Origin: Mycobacterium botniense
GTDB taxonomy: Bacteria > Actinomycetota > Actinomycetes > Mycobacteriales > Mycobacteriaceae
Direction: 5' to 3'
DNA length: 64,000 nt
Assembly (NCBI RefSeq): GCF_010723305.1
Contig: NZ_BLKW01000002.1
Coordinates: forward strand, 186,001-250,000
Positions 22,470 to 31,321 of the stretch are shown in pieces. The notes beneath the pieces are model-generated. The model was not told where the DNA came from. It made no database searches and worked only from the letters and a program-made list of their open reading frames with translations. The position numbers and the translations under genes are program-made. Positions within the stretch are counted from its first letter, which is position 1. Each line of letters begins with the position of its first letter.

Positions 22470-23692
22470 CACGCCGCTGCCCCGTAGCGGCCCAGGATCT
22501 GCTCCCGGCGGCGCGGATGCAGGTTGGCTCGGGTGATGTCGCCGCCGTAGTGGGCCAGCACCCGCTTATCCATCACCCGCCGCCACAGCGGCGGAAGATA
22601 GGCCAGCGTGATCATCGACGCATACCCGCTGGGCAGGTTGGGCGCGCCGTCCAGGCTGCGCAGCGTCTGGTAGCGCCGGGTCGGGTTGGCGTGATGATCG
22701 CTATGGCGCTGCAGATGGTAGAGGAACAGGTTGGTCACCAGATGGTCCGAGTTCCAGCTGTGTTCCGGTGTGCACCGTTCGTAGCGACCGGTCGCCGTTT
22801 TGCGGCGAAGCAGCCCGTAGTGCTCGAGATAGTTCACGGTTTCCAGCAGCGAGATACCGTAGACCGCCTGGATGAGCACGAAGGGGATCAACGCCGGGCC
22901 GAACAGCGCAAGCAGCACCCCCCACAGCAGCACCGACATCAACCAGGCGTTCACCACGTCATTCGACGGGTGCCAGGGGCTCTTGTTCAGCCGGCGCATC
23001 CGCTGGGCTTCCAGCCGCCATGCCGAGCGCAGGCTGCCCACGACGCTGCGCGGCAGAAACTCCCAAAACGTTTCGCCGAAACGGGCCGACGCCGGGTCGT
23101 CGGGGGTGGCCACCCGCACATGGTGGCCGCGATTGTGCTCGATGTAGAAATGCCCGTAACAACTCTGCGCCAGCGTGATCTTGGCCAGCCAGCGCTCGAC
23201 AGCCTCCTTCTTGTGCCCCATCTCATGAGCGGTGTTGATACCCACCCCGCCCAGCGCACCCACCGAGAGGGCCACACCGATTTTGGCCGGCCAACTCAGC
23301 CCGCCGTGATAGCCGAGCCAGCCCAGGTCCGCGGCGGTGAACAGACAGGCGCCCACGATCACGCTGAGGTACTGAAACGGGATGAAGGCGTACGTGCAGT
23401 AGCGGTAGTACCTGTCGTTCTCCAGCCACTCCATCGCCTCGTCGGGCGGGTTCTGGCCGTCCGGGCCGAAACGCAGGTCCAGCGCCGGCAACACGAGGTA
23501 GAGCAGGACCGGGCCGATCCAGAACAGCGCCTGCGAGACACCAAGCCCGCCCAGCCGGTTGATCCCCCACACCAGCGGCAGGATCACGAGCAGCATCGTG
23601 GGCGCAATCAGCCCCAGCAGCCACAGGTAACGCTTCCTATCGCGCCACACCGCGGCATCGTGACCGGGTTCCGCGGGTGCACCGGCAGCCAT
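22469..23692 (-). CDS. alkB: Alkane 1-monooxygenase
   Basis: Integral-membrane di-iron hydroxylase that oxidises medium-chain alkanes at the terminal carbon. 407 residues from the ATG at 23692, which has GGGAGG eight bases upstream; a GTG at 23716 is a weaker alternative. Histidine motifs [15 protein letters not shown] and [11 protein letters not shown] plus the AlkB signature [10 protein letters not shown] are present, with six hydrophobic helices. It is followed without gaps by rubA and rubB. Regulation is probably by the TetR protein downstream, acting at palindromes near 23756-23776. Confidence 0.95.
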   Translation of the reverse strand: MAAGAPAEPGHDAAVWRDRKRYLWLLGLIAPTMLLVILPLVWGINRLGGLGVSQALFWIGPVLLYLVLPALDLRFGPDGQNPPDEAMEWLENDRYYRYCTYAFIPFQYLSVIVGACLFTAADLGWLGYHGGLSWPAKIGVALSVGALGGVGINTAHEMGHKKEAVERWLAKITLAQSCYGHFYIEHNRGHHVRVATPDDPASARFGETFWEFLPRSVVGSLRSAWRLEAQRMRRLNKSPWHPSNDVVNAWLMSVLLWGVLLALFGPALIPFVLIQAVYGISLLETVNYLEHYGLLRRKTATGRYERCTPEHSWNSDHLVTNLFLYHLQRHSDHHANPTRRYQTLRSLDGAPNLPSGYASMITLAYLPPLWRRVMDKRVLAHYGGDITRANLHPRRREQILGRYGAAA

Positions 23693-23755
23693 AACGTCAA
23701 CCTCCCTGGTCTCCACACCGTAGTCCGTGTGGACAATATCGGGATTTTTGTCTTT

Positions 23756-23776
23756 TGTCTAGACATATTTATGTCT
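23756..23776. promoter_or_regulatory. Palindromic operator region upstream of alkB
   Basis: TGTCTAGACA (23756-23765) is a perfect palindrome and overlaps the inverted repeat AGACAT-ATTT-ATGTCT (23761-23776). The 9-mer GTCTTTTGT is repeated at 23750-23758 and 23773-23781, 23 bp apart (about two helical turns). This AT-rich patch contrasts with its surroundings and lies 64-84 bp before the alkB start. A separate TCCACAC/GTGTGGA repeat is at 23712-23733. Likely binding site of the TetR-type regulator. Confidence 0.55.
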
Positions 23777-23781
23777 TTTGT

Positions 23782-24248
23782 AAAATCTCGGCGCCTGCCC
23801 GGCGCACCGGCGAACGGGATGGCGGTACCCCAAGGCCGTCCTCGTCATGTGCTGATGGCGCGTGCAGCGGAGGTCGACGTCGTGTTCCCCGGCCCGTTCG
23901 AGGACATGGCGGCTGCGGGAATTCCCATCCCCGCGTCGCCTGGCGCGCAGCCCGGACCGCAACGTCGATCTCCGACGTCAATGCCACCTGCCAGGCCCGT
24001 CTGCCACACGCTCTTTCCGACCACCAGGTGACTGAGCGCCGCGGCGACGGCCCAGACATCCTCTCAGCAGCAGTCCACACCATGGGCCGGCTCCAAGCTC
24101 CCGAACAAGAACACCGCACGAGCAGACACCACACTCCACGGAAGACCGCTCAAACTCAGGGATCACCATGTGTCCCAGTCGGACCCTCGGATTCGCCCGT
24201 GGACTCACACCGAGGCTCAATGTCGGACCCGGTTGCGATGATGTCGGT
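23782..24248. other. 467-bp stretch without a recognised gene
   Basis: Lies between the alkB promoter and the HNH gene. Several short frames are open on both strands, but none has a domain I recognise, a good ribosome-binding site and typical coding character together. In M. tuberculosis a transporter (Rv3253c) and an oxidoreductase (Rv3254) occupy the equivalent position; I see no clear remnants here. Confidence 0.5.
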
Positions 24249-25493
24249 ATGTCGTTGACCGCATCGTCTGCCGCGCCGGTGAGCCCTGCCGGGCGCCTGG
24301 AGGTGTTGTTCGAGGAATTGGCGCAGTTGGCCGGTCAGCGCAATGCGATTGACGGGCGCATCGTGGCGATCGTCGCCGAGCTGGACCGCGAGCAGCTGTG
24401 GGGGGCGACGGGGGCGCGGTCGGTGGCGGCGTTGGTGGCCTGGAAGCTGGGGGTGTCCTCGGCCAATGCCCACACGATCGCCACCGTGGCGCGCCGGCTT
24501 AACGAGTTTCCGCGTTGCGCGGCGGGCCTGGCCGAGGGGCGGTTGTCGCTGGATCAGCTCGGGGTGATCGCGGCGCGGGCGGGTGAGGGCTCCGATGCGC
24601 ATTACGCGGCGCTGGCGCGGGTGGCCACGGTCAACCAGCTGCGCACCGCGGTGAAGCTCGAACCGCGGCCCGAGCCTGATCCTGCGCCGCCGCCGCAGCG
24701 CTCGATCACCAAAACCAGCACCGAGGCGTTCACCTCGTGGCGCATCAGGCTTCCCCACGATGAGGCGGCGATGTTTGAGGCGGCGCTGGCGTCGCATCGG
24801 GAGGCGCTGATCGCCGAGTGGACACACGATCACGGCAATGCCGAGCGCATATCGATGAATTGTCCCCCGGTGCCTGGCAGTATCGAGGCGTTTTTGCGCC
24901 TGGTGCAGACCGGCTGGGACGCTGAGGCGGTTCGGCGCCCGCACGGGCAGCACACCACGGTGGTGGTGCACGTGGACGTCACCGAGCGTGTTGGTGCGCT
25001 GCATGCCGGTCCGTTGCTGAGCGACGCGCAACGCCGATACCTGACCTGTGAGGCCAGCTGTGAAGTCTGGTTCGAACGCGACGGCGAGGTTATCGGCGCC
25101 GGCCGGGCGACCCGGGTGATCAACCGGCGGCTGCGCCGCGCCCTCGAGCACCGCCACCCGATGTGCGCGGTGCCCGGCTGCGGGGCCACCCGCGGCCTGC
25201 ACGCCCACCACATCCGCCACTGGGAAGACGGCGGCCCCACCGAGTTATTCAACCTGGTGTTGGTCTGCCCATATCATCATCGGTTACACCACCGTGGGGG
25301 GATCACCATCGCCGGAACCGCCGACGATCTGACCGTCACCGACCGCTCCGGGCGACGCCTTCACGCAGGATCCCTGGCACGCCCACCCACCAAACCCCCA
25401 CCCGCTGTGCCGCCGTGGGCCGGACCCACCGGCGAACGCGCCCACTGGTGGTGGTATGAGCCCTTCCAACCCCACCCACCCCCACCCAACTAG
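24249..25493 (+). CDS. DUF222/HNH endonuclease domain protein (13E12 repeat family)
   Basis: 414 residues. N-terminal DUF222 helical domain (about residues 15-200) and a C-terminal HNH nuclease: C-AVPGC, then LHAHHIRHWEDGG, N-LVLVCPYHHRLHH (about residues 305-345). The family is the mycobacterial 13E12 repeat group, multi-copy, and in M. tuberculosis some copies (REP13E12) serve as integration sites for phiRv prophages. The ATG at 24249 gives a typical MSLTASSAAP start; an earlier in-frame ATG lies in unconserved sequence. It sits between alkB and manA, where I recall two other genes in M. tuberculosis, so it may mark an insertion or replacement. Biological role unknown. Confidence 0.88.
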   Translation: MSLTASSAAPVSPAGRLEVLFEELAQLAGQRNAIDGRIVAIVAELDREQLWGATGARSVAALVAWKLGVSSANAHTIATVARRLNEFPRCAAGLAEGRLSLDQLGVIAARAGEGSDAHYAALARVATVNQLRTAVKLEPRPEPDPAPPPQRSITKTSTEAFTSWRIRLPHDEAAMFEAALASHREALIAEWTHDHGNAERISMNCPPVPGSIEAFLRLVQTGWDAEAVRRPHGQHTTVVVHVDVTERVGALHAGPLLSDAQRRYLTCEASCEVWFERDGEVIGAGRATRVINRRLRRALEHRHPMCAVPGCGATRGLHAHHIRHWEDGGPTELFNLVLVCPYHHRLHHRGGITIAGTADDLTVTDRSGRRLHAGSLARPPTKPPPAVPPWAGPTGERAHWWWYEPFQPHPPPPN

Positions 25494-25698
25494 CCCGGCC
25501 AAGGACAGGTGCCAACAGCTTGAGGCTGACCACACTCGCCGCTGACCGACGCCGCGATACGCGCCACGGCGGGGCTCACGCCAGACCCGGCGTGCGATGG
25601 ATCACCCCGCGCCCGGATGGTGACCTTACCGCGCAGATAGGCTCGGACGCAGCGCGTCGGGGCGCGCGCCACCGCGGCCAGAGGCCCATCAGCGCCTG

Positions 25699-26925
25699 CT
25701 ACACACCCACGGTGGCGCGAAACAGCGTGCTGGGCCGGCGCGCCGCCAACCGGATCGGCCCGTCGTCCGCCGCCACCCACGCGGCCATACCGCGTTCCAG
25801 GGTCAGTGCCCCGGACTTTGCGGACACCGTGGTGCAACCCTCGGTGCACAACAGGATTTGTGGACCGTCGTGCCGTGCCGGCGCGTCGACCTCATGACCG
25901 AGGGAGTGCCCATCAAGCGTCAACAGCGAAACCGCGAACTCATCGGCGGGAGTGTCGTAGACCAACTCGAGTCCGTCCCGGTGTGTCGGGGGGCGCAACT
26001 GAGCTTCGGTGGTGGGCGTGAAGTCCAGGACGCGCAGCAGTTCGGGCACGTCGACGTGTTTAGGGGTGAGGCCTCCGCGTAAGACGTTGTCGGAGTTAGC
26101 CATTACTTCCAATGCGACACCGCGCAGATAGGTGTGCAAGTTTCCTGCCGGCAAGAAGATCGCCTCGCCGGGGGCGAGGCTGATGCGGTTGAGCAGCAAG
26201 GCCGCCAGCACACCGGCGTCGCCGGGATACCGCTCACCCAGCTCCAGCACCGTCTTGGCTTCGGCGGCGAACTGTGTCGCACCACAACTCACATAGTGGA
26301 TCGCGCCGTCCAGCACTGCGGGCACCAGCACGTCGATATCGGGCTGGGGGGCAGTGATCCACGTCGTGAACAGCGCACGCAGACCGTCAGCGTCGGACTG
26401 GTCGTTCAGCAAGTCGATAAACGGGTCAAGATCAGACACCGCCAGCGCGCGCAGCAGCTCGACGGTTTGCCCTGCCGGCCGGAACCCGGCCAGCGCCTCG
26501 AACGGCTCCAGCGCGATCAAAAGCTCGGGTTTGTGGCTGGTGTCCCGGTAGTTGCGCACCGGGGAAGTGACCGGAATGCCGAGTTGCTCCTCCCGCCGGT
26601 AACCCTCGAGCGCCTGCTCGGCGCTGGGATGGGCCTGCAGCGAGAGCGGCTCGTCGGCCGCGAGCACCTTCACCAAAAAGGGCAGCCCATCGCCGAATCG
26701 GGCACGCGACGCGGCGCCGAGCTGTCCATCGGGGTCGGCGGCAAGGCGTTCCAGCAGCGACACTTCGCCGTCCTCGGTCTGCAGCCGGGCCGGATCAGCC
26801 GGGTGTGCGCCCAGCCAGAGTTCGGCTTCGGGGTGCACGGCCGGCACCGGCCGGCCGGTGAATTCGGCGATAGCGGTCCGTGACCCCCACGCATACGTCC
26901 GTATCGCTCCGCGTAGCAATTCCAC
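25699..26925 (-). CDS. manA: Mannose-6-phosphate isomerase, class I
   Basis: Interconverts fructose-6-phosphate and mannose-6-phosphate, feeding GDP-mannose for lipoarabinomannan, PIMs and glycoproteins. 408 residues, as I recall for Rv3255c. Zinc and active-site motifs: SLQAHPSAEQA, HKPELLIAL and GEAIFLPAGNLHTYLRG with NSDNVLRGGLTPKHVD. The GTG at 26925 (giving ELLRGAIRTYAWGSR) is seven bases beyond the end of the upstream gene; a longer open frame into that gene is a shadow. Part of a pmmA-SIS-manA unit. Confidence 0.95.
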   Translation of the reverse strand: MELLRGAIRTYAWGSRTAIAEFTGRPVPAVHPEAELWLGAHPADPARLQTEDGEVSLLERLAADPDGQLGAASRARFGDGLPFLVKVLAADEPLSLQAHPSAEQALEGYRREEQLGIPVTSPVRNYRDTSHKPELLIALEPFEALAGFRPAGQTVELLRALAVSDLDPFIDLLNDQSDADGLRALFTTWITAPQPDIDVLVPAVLDGAIHYVSCGATQFAAEAKTVLELGERYPGDAGVLAALLLNRISLAPGEAIFLPAGNLHTYLRGVALEVMANSDNVLRGGLTPKHVDVPELLRVLDFTPTTEAQLRPPTHRDGLELVYDTPADEFAVSLLTLDGHSLGHEVDAPARHDGPQILLCTEGCTTVSAKSGALTLERGMAAWVAADDGPIRLAARRPSTLFRATVGV

Positions 26926-26932
26926 GGTGTGT

Positions 26933-28027
26933 CTATCCCCGCACCAGTCGCAAATAAACCGCAGCCATCTCCAACCGGACGGCCAGTATCGCCAGTTGCT
27001 GGTCGGCCCGGTGCATGCCGGTCGGCGCCGGCGACCCGCCGGACACGACGGGCATATCCGGCACATCCTCGGCCGCGACCAGATCAACATCGTCGAGCCC
27101 GGCGACCCGTGCCGCTACCACTGTCCGTTCACCGGCCAGCGTCAGGGCCAGCACTCGCATCCGTTCCGGTAACGGGCCGTCGATCTGGTCATCGTGAAAA
27201 AGCGCGTCTGCCGCGCGGGCGGGTCCCGACGGCAGCCGGGAGCGCAGCGCCACCACCGCATCGGCCAGCCCGGTCGCGGCGGTCACCTGGCGGGCGACCC
27301 GCAGCAGCACCGCACTGCCGTGCCGGGCCAATGCCAGTGTTGCAGCGCAGTCACCGACCAACACCACATCGCGACCCGACATGCGTTCGGCAAGCGTCTT
27401 CGCGGGGTTGGTGAATAGTTCGCGGCCCGCACTGTTGCGCAGCGCCTCGGCGTCCAACTCGTCGGCCAGGGCCGCTAAATCCGTTCCCAGCCTGCCGTCC
27501 ACGCTGTGCAGTGCGGCCAGGCCGACCGCCAGGTATCGGCTCAACCCGAATTCGTCGGGAACCTGCAGCCGTGGTTCCAGCACCGCGACACGGCCGGCCG
27601 TGGTGTCGCGCAGCGGCCCCTCGTAGGGCGCCGCGACTACCACCCGCGCGCCCCGGCGCACCCCGGACGCGGCCGCTCCGACCAACGCCGGATCGCCGGG
27701 GTCGTCGCCGGCGACGATCACCACATCCAGCGTGCCCAGCCAGGGCGGCGTCTCGGCGGCGAGCACGATCGGCACCCCGGCCACACCGCCCAGCGTCGCC
27801 GACAGGATCGCACCGGCGGTCTCGGCGGTGCCGCGACCGGCTACCCAGATCACCGCACGCGGGCGGTCGTCCCCGCGCACGGGGTCGAGGGCGCCCTCAT
27901 CGACCGCGGCGGCGGTGGCACGTACCTGCGCGCCCGCCATGGATGCCGCTCGCAGAAGGCCGTCGCGGTCGGCGGCGATCAGGCTCTCGGTGTCGTCGAA
28001 GTCGATGGTGGCGCCGATAGCGTTCAT
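26933..28027 (-). CDS. SIS-domain-like protein of the mannose operon (Rv3256c, TobH type)
   Basis: 364 residues. Sequence features fit a double SIS fold related to bifunctional phosphoglucose/phosphomannose isomerases: AVIWVAGRGTAETAGAI, VVIVAGDDPGDPALVGAA and VRRGARVVVAAPYEGPL in the first half, DVVLVGDCAATLALARHG in the second. The usual catalytic residues of PGI/PMI are not obvious to me. It overlaps pmmA by four bases (ATGA) and is followed by manA, so it likely acts on a sugar phosphate in the same route, but no activity is established. Confidence 0.8.
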   Translation of the reverse strand: MNAIGATIDFDDTESLIAADRDGLLRAASMAGAQVRATAAAVDEGALDPVRGDDRPRAVIWVAGRGTAETAGAILSATLGGVAGVPIVLAAETPPWLGTLDVVIVAGDDPGDPALVGAAASGVRRGARVVVAAPYEGPLRDTTAGRVAVLEPRLQVPDEFGLSRYLAVGLAALHSVDGRLGTDLAALADELDAEALRNSAGRELFTNPAKTLAERMSGRDVVLVGDCAATLALARHGSAVLLRVARQVTAATGLADAVVALRSRLPSGPARAADALFHDDQIDGPLPERMRVLALTLAGERTVVAARVAGLDDVDLVAAEDVPDMPVVSGGSPAPTGMHRADQQLAILAVRLEMAAVYLRLVRG

Positions 28028-29436
28028 TGCTGAGCCCTTTCAGACGCCCTTTCCCGCACACCGCCCGTTGCGGTGATCTGGGCGGCGATGTGTTGGACCA
28101 CCGCGTCGACGTCCTCGGCGCAACGTCCCTCCACATTCAGCCGCAGCAACGGCTCGGTGTTGGAGCTGCGCAGGTTGAACCAGCTGCCGTCACCTAAGTC
28201 GACCGTCACGCCGTCCAGGTGGTCGATGGAATGAATCCGGCTCCCAAAGGATTTCAGCACCGCGTCGACAGATGCGGTGGCGTCGGAGACGGTGAAATTG
28301 ATCTCGCCGGAGGATTCGTAGCGTTGGTAGTCCGCCGCCAGCTCCGAAAGCGGACGCTGCTGCTCACCGAGCGCCGCGAGCACGTACAGCGCGGCCAGCA
28401 TACCGGAATCGGCTCCCCAGAAATCCCGAAAGTAATAGTGCGCAGAGTGCTCGCCGCCGAAGATCGCGCCGGTCTCCGCCATCAGCGCTTTGATATACGA
28501 GTGGCCGACACGCGAACGCACCGGTGTGCCGCCGCGCTCGAGCACCAGTTCGGGCACCGCGCGTGAGGTGATCAGATTGTGGATGACGGTGGCACCGATT
28601 TCGCGGGTCAGTTCACGCGCGGCGACCAGCGCAGTCACCGTCGACGGGGAGACCGGCCGGCCACGCTCGTCGACCACGAAGCACCGGTCCGCGTCCCCGT
28701 CGAACGCCAGCCCGATATCAGCGCCGGTGGCCCGCACATAATCCTGCAGGTCCTTGAGGTTTGTCGGGTCGAGCGGATTGGCCTCATGGTTGGGGAAGGT
28801 ACCGTCGAGCTCGAAGTACAACGGCAACAGGGTGATCGAGTCGATCGGGCCCAGTACCGCGGGAGCGGTGTGGCCGGCCATCCCGTTGCCGGCGTCGACA
28901 GCCACCCGAAGGGGACGCAGTCCCGACATGTCTACCAGCGAGCGCAAAAACGCCCCGTAGTCGTCCAGCACATCTCGATCGGTGGTCGTTCCAGGTGGCC
29001 CATCGTAGCCTGCGACGCCGGTGATCAGAGCTTCGCGGATCGCGGCGAGCCCGCTGTCCTGGCCCACCGGTTTGGCGCCGGCCCGGCACATCTTGATGCC
29101 GTTATAGGCTGCCGGGTTGTGGCTGGCCGTGAACATCGCGCCGGGACAATCCAGCATGCCGGAGGCGAAGTAAAGCTGATCGGTGGACGCCAGACCGATC
29201 CGTACCACGTCAAGGCCCTGGGCGATCACCCCGCCGGCAAATGCAGCAGCCAGGGCGGGGGAACTGTCCCGCATATCGTGGCCGATCGCGAGCCGCTGCG
29301 ACCCCTCACCGCGCATCAGCCTGGCGAACGCGGCGCCGACGTCGGCGGCGAGAGATTCGTCGATCTCCGTGCCAACCAGTCCCCGAATGTCATAAGCCTT
29401 AATCACACGATCGACAGCCGCAGCGGGCCGAGACAT
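28024..29436 (-). CDS. pmmA: Phosphomannomutase/phosphoglucomutase
   Basis: Converts mannose-6-phosphate to mannose-1-phosphate. 470 residues, four-domain alpha-D-phosphohexomutase. Phosphoserine loop TASHNPAAYNGIK, Mg-binding DGDADRCF, sugar-binding GGEHSAHYYFRD and phosphate-binding RSSNTEPLLRLNVE are all intact. The ATG at 29436 has AGGAG seven bases upstream. First gene of the mannose unit; product goes to the GDP-mannose pyrophosphorylase encoded at 41198-42271. Corresponds to Rv3257c. Confidence 0.96.
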   Translation of the reverse strand: MSRPAAAVDRVIKAYDIRGLVGTEIDESLAADVGAAFARLMRGEGSQRLAIGHDMRDSSPALAAAFAGGVIAQGLDVVRIGLASTDQLYFASGMLDCPGAMFTASHNPAAYNGIKMCRAGAKPVGQDSGLAAIREALITGVAGYDGPPGTTTDRDVLDDYGAFLRSLVDMSGLRPLRVAVDAGNGMAGHTAPAVLGPIDSITLLPLYFELDGTFPNHEANPLDPTNLKDLQDYVRATGADIGLAFDGDADRCFVVDERGRPVSPSTVTALVAARELTREIGATVIHNLITSRAVPELVLERGGTPVRSRVGHSYIKALMAETGAIFGGEHSAHYYFRDFWGADSGMLAALYVLAALGEQQRPLSELAADYQRYESSGEINFTVSDATASVDAVLKSFGSRIHSIDHLDGVTVDLGDGSWFNLRSSNTEPLLRLNVEGRCAEDVDAVVQHIAAQITATGGVRERASERAQQ

Positions 29437-29628
29437 GACAGGGCTCCTGATGACGTGGACTCTTCACGGTCAGCCTATCGGTTTTGTCGGCATCGCCGGT
29501 CAGCAAACGGCGCGCTCGCACAATCGCGGTGCTCGCACGGTTCCCACAGTGGCGAGCCCATTCTGCTGCCCGCAGCGTGATATCGCCACGACGAAGCGGG
29601 CGTCCGTTCGAGTGGGACCCGGCACGCC

Positions 29629-30045
29629 TTAATCGGTCGGGTCAGGCAGGACCCGCAGGTGGCCGCGCCGGCGCCCGGAACTGGTGTGCGGGGGCGCGAG
29701 CACACTGCCGGTCTGCACCGTGGGAAGCTGGGACGGCAGAGTCCCGACGCCGTTGGGCGGCGGGCGCGTCGCCGATCGATCGCGGCCCTCCCGAACCGCG
29801 TCGGCGAGCGCGACCAGGTCGTCCTCATCGGGGTGGGTGGGCAATGGACCCGCGTGGCGCACGAGTTCCCACCCGCGTGGCGCGGTGATCCGACCGGCGT
29901 GGCCGACGCACAGATCCCAGGAATGCGGCTCCCGCGCGGTGGCAAGCGGACCGATCACAGCAGTCGAATCAGAGTAGACGAACGTCAGCGTCGCCACCGC
30001 GTAGTGCGGGCACCCGGGCCGGCAACAGCGACGGGGAACGGTCAC
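29629..30045 (-). CDS. DUF3499 family protein (Rv3258c type)
   Basis: 138 residues, function unknown. A putative zinc-binding N-terminus (PRRCCRPGCPHYAVATL), then DSTAVIGPL, then SWDLCVGHAGRITAPRGWELVRH, which is the family signature; the C-terminal 60 residues are Pro/Arg-rich and variable. The GTG at 30045 is preferred because it is seven bases after TAGCCT, a good leaderless -10; longer frames run into the upstream promoter region. Divergent from the Rv3259-like gene. Confidence 0.8.
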   Translation of the reverse strand: MTVPRRCCRPGCPHYAVATLTFVYSDSTAVIGPLATAREPHSWDLCVGHAGRITAPRGWELVRHAGPLPTHPDEDDLVALADAVREGRDRSATRPPPNGVGTLPSQLPTVQTGSVLAPPHTSSGRRRGHLRVLPDPTD

Positions 30046-30052
30046 GACCGAG

Positions 30053-30058
30053 AGGCTA
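30053..30058 (-). promoter_or_regulatory. Putative leaderless promoter -10 of the DUF3499 gene
   Basis: TAGCCT on the minus strand with seven bases to the GTG at 30045. Faces the Rv3259-type promoter 64 bp away. Confidence 0.4.
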
Positions 30059-30121
30059 TCGTGGTCAAACCGCCCGGCAGCGCGGACACGCGCATGCGCA
30101 CGGCCCACGATGTGTAACCGT

Positions 30122-30127
30122 TACCAT
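30122..30127 (+). promoter_or_regulatory. Putative leaderless promoter -10 of the Rv3259-like gene
   Basis: TACCAT followed by six bases and GTG at 30134. It overlaps the short near-palindrome TGTAACCGTTAC just upstream. Supports the GTG start. Confidence 0.4.
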
Positions 30128-30133
30128 CGGCGC

Positions 30134-30628
30134 GTGAGCGATTCGCGCAGCTCGCGGCGACGCGATCGGACGGTGCGCAGATCCGTTGCCCGGCGCGGCC
30201 GAGAGATGCGGGGGCCGTTGCTCCCGCCTACTGTGCCGGGGTGGCGCAGCCGGGCCGAGCGGTTTGACATGGCGGTGCTGGAGGCCTACGAACCGATAGA
30301 ACGACAATGGCAGGACCGGGTGTCCGGGCTGGACGTGGCGGTTGATGAGATTCCGCGCATCTTTCCCAAGGATCCGGACAACGTGCAATGGCCGCCCGAG
30401 GTCGTCGCCGACGGCCCGATCCCGCTGGCCCGGTTGATCCCCGCCGGTGTCGACGTCCGCGGCCACGCTACCCGCGCACGAATCGTGCTGTTCCGCAAGC
30501 CAATCGAGCGACGCGCAAAGGACACGGTCGAGCTGGCCGATTTGCTGCATGACATTCTGGTGGCTCAGGTAGCCACGTATCTGGACGTCGATCCCTCGAT
30601 CATCGACCCGACAATCGATGACGAGTAA
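30134..30628 (+). CDS. Zincin-like metallopeptidase family protein with degenerate active site (Rv3259 type)
   Basis: 164 residues from the GTG at 30134; an ATG at 30206 would give 140, close to the annotated Rv3259 length (139). The N-terminus is very Arg-rich. The C-terminal domain belongs to the minimal metalloprotease family normally carrying HExxHxxG, but here the corresponding segment reads LLHDILVAQVATYLDVDP: the first His is kept, the Glu is Asp and the second His is missing, so catalysis is unlikely. Convergent with whiB2 (8-bp gap). Role unknown. Confidence 0.75.
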   Translation: MSDSRSSRRRDRTVRRSVARRGREMRGPLLPPTVPGWRSRAERFDMAVLEAYEPIERQWQDRVSGLDVAVDEIPRIFPKDPDNVQWPPEVVADGPIPLARLIPAGVDVRGHATRARIVLFRKPIERRAKDTVELADLLHDILVAQVATYLDVDPSIIDPTIDDE

Positions 30629-30636
30629 CGAGACAC

Positions 30637-30996
30637 TCAGATGATGCCGCGCTTGAGACGGCGGCGCTCACGCTCCGAGAGACCGCCCCAAATGCCGAAG
30701 CGCTCGTCGTGCGCGAGCGCGTACTCCAGGCACTCATTGCGGACCTCGCAGCCCAGGCAGATTTTCTTGGCCTCGCGGGTCGAGCCGCCCTTCTCGGGAA
30801 AGAATGCCTCGGGATCGGTTTGCGCGCACAATGCGCGGTCTTGCCATTGCTCTCTCGTGACCGGCACCCGCGGAAATACTTCGGGCGCGTCGGGAACCAA
30901 ACTCAAATGAGGGCGGGATGCCGCAGTTGTCCTCGCCGCGCCGATATTGGTGTGCGGTGTGCCTCCCACAACGCCCCGAAGGTGCTCATAGGACAT
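30637..30996 (-). CDS. whiB2: WhiB2 iron-sulphur transcriptional regulator of septation
   Basis: 119 residues. Four Cys ligands for a 4Fe-4S cluster: ALCAQ, then C-LGC-EVRNE-C. GIWGGLSERERRRLKRG at the C-terminus is the sigma/DNA-binding part. WhiB2 (WhmD in M. smegmatis) is essential for division. M. tuberculosis WhiB2 is annotated as 89 residues; here the ATG at 30996 (MSYEHLRGVV) has a strong GGAGG seven bases upstream and fits the longer WhmD-type N-terminus. A promoter is proposed about 150 bp upstream, leaving a long AT-rich leader. Confidence 0.95.
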   Translation of the reverse strand: MSYEHLRGVVGGTPHTNIGAARTTAASRPHLSLVPDAPEVFPRVPVTREQWQDRALCAQTDPEAFFPEKGGSTREAKKICLGCEVRNECLEYALAHDERFGIWGGLSERERRRLKRGII

Positions 30997-31142
30997 GCTC
31001 CGCCTCCTCACCTGATTGGTCGTGAATGTCGCGCGCTGTTGTGATGTGTGTGTGATGTGCGGCCATCTCAATTTTCGAACAAGTGATCGAATCTCGGCTG
31101 CGACACCGTAATCGGCTGGCCACCGGGAATGACACTGATGTG

Positions 31143-31171
31143 ATTACACACGCGTAATTGGCCGCGGTCAA
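31143..31171 (-). promoter_or_regulatory. SigA-like promoter of whiB2
   Basis: On the minus strand TTGACC (31166-31171), exactly 17 bases, then TGTAAT (31143-31148). Both hexamers are close to the housekeeping consensus. The predicted start would leave a leader of about 140 nt before the whiB2 ATG, long enough for post-transcriptional control. Confidence 0.55.
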
Positions 31172-31308
31172 GCGCTGGAATGCAAATTCATACCATCTCG
31201 TGACCAAATTTTGGTGGTGCGCGGCAGTTCGCGTTTTGGCGTGTCGGGGCGCGGACCTCGCCGCAGGCGCCAACGTTCCACTCCCGCAGACCACCTCGTC
31301 ATCCGGCG

Positions 31309-31314
31309 TACTGT
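31309..31314 (+). promoter_or_regulatory. Putative leaderless promoter -10 of fbiA
   Basis: TACTGT with seven bases to the GTG at 31322, which is also the start expected from FbiA homologues. Confidence 0.45.
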
Positions 31315-31321
31315 CTGCGAT

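Noticed and set aside
22298..24031. 577-codon plus-strand frame opposite alkB and rubA
   Set aside because: Antisense shadow without domain; alkB and both rubredoxins are clear on the minus strand.
24156..25220. 354-codon minus-strand frame opposite the HNH gene
   Set aside because: Arg/Gly-rich antisense shadow; DUF222 and HNH motifs lie on the plus strand.
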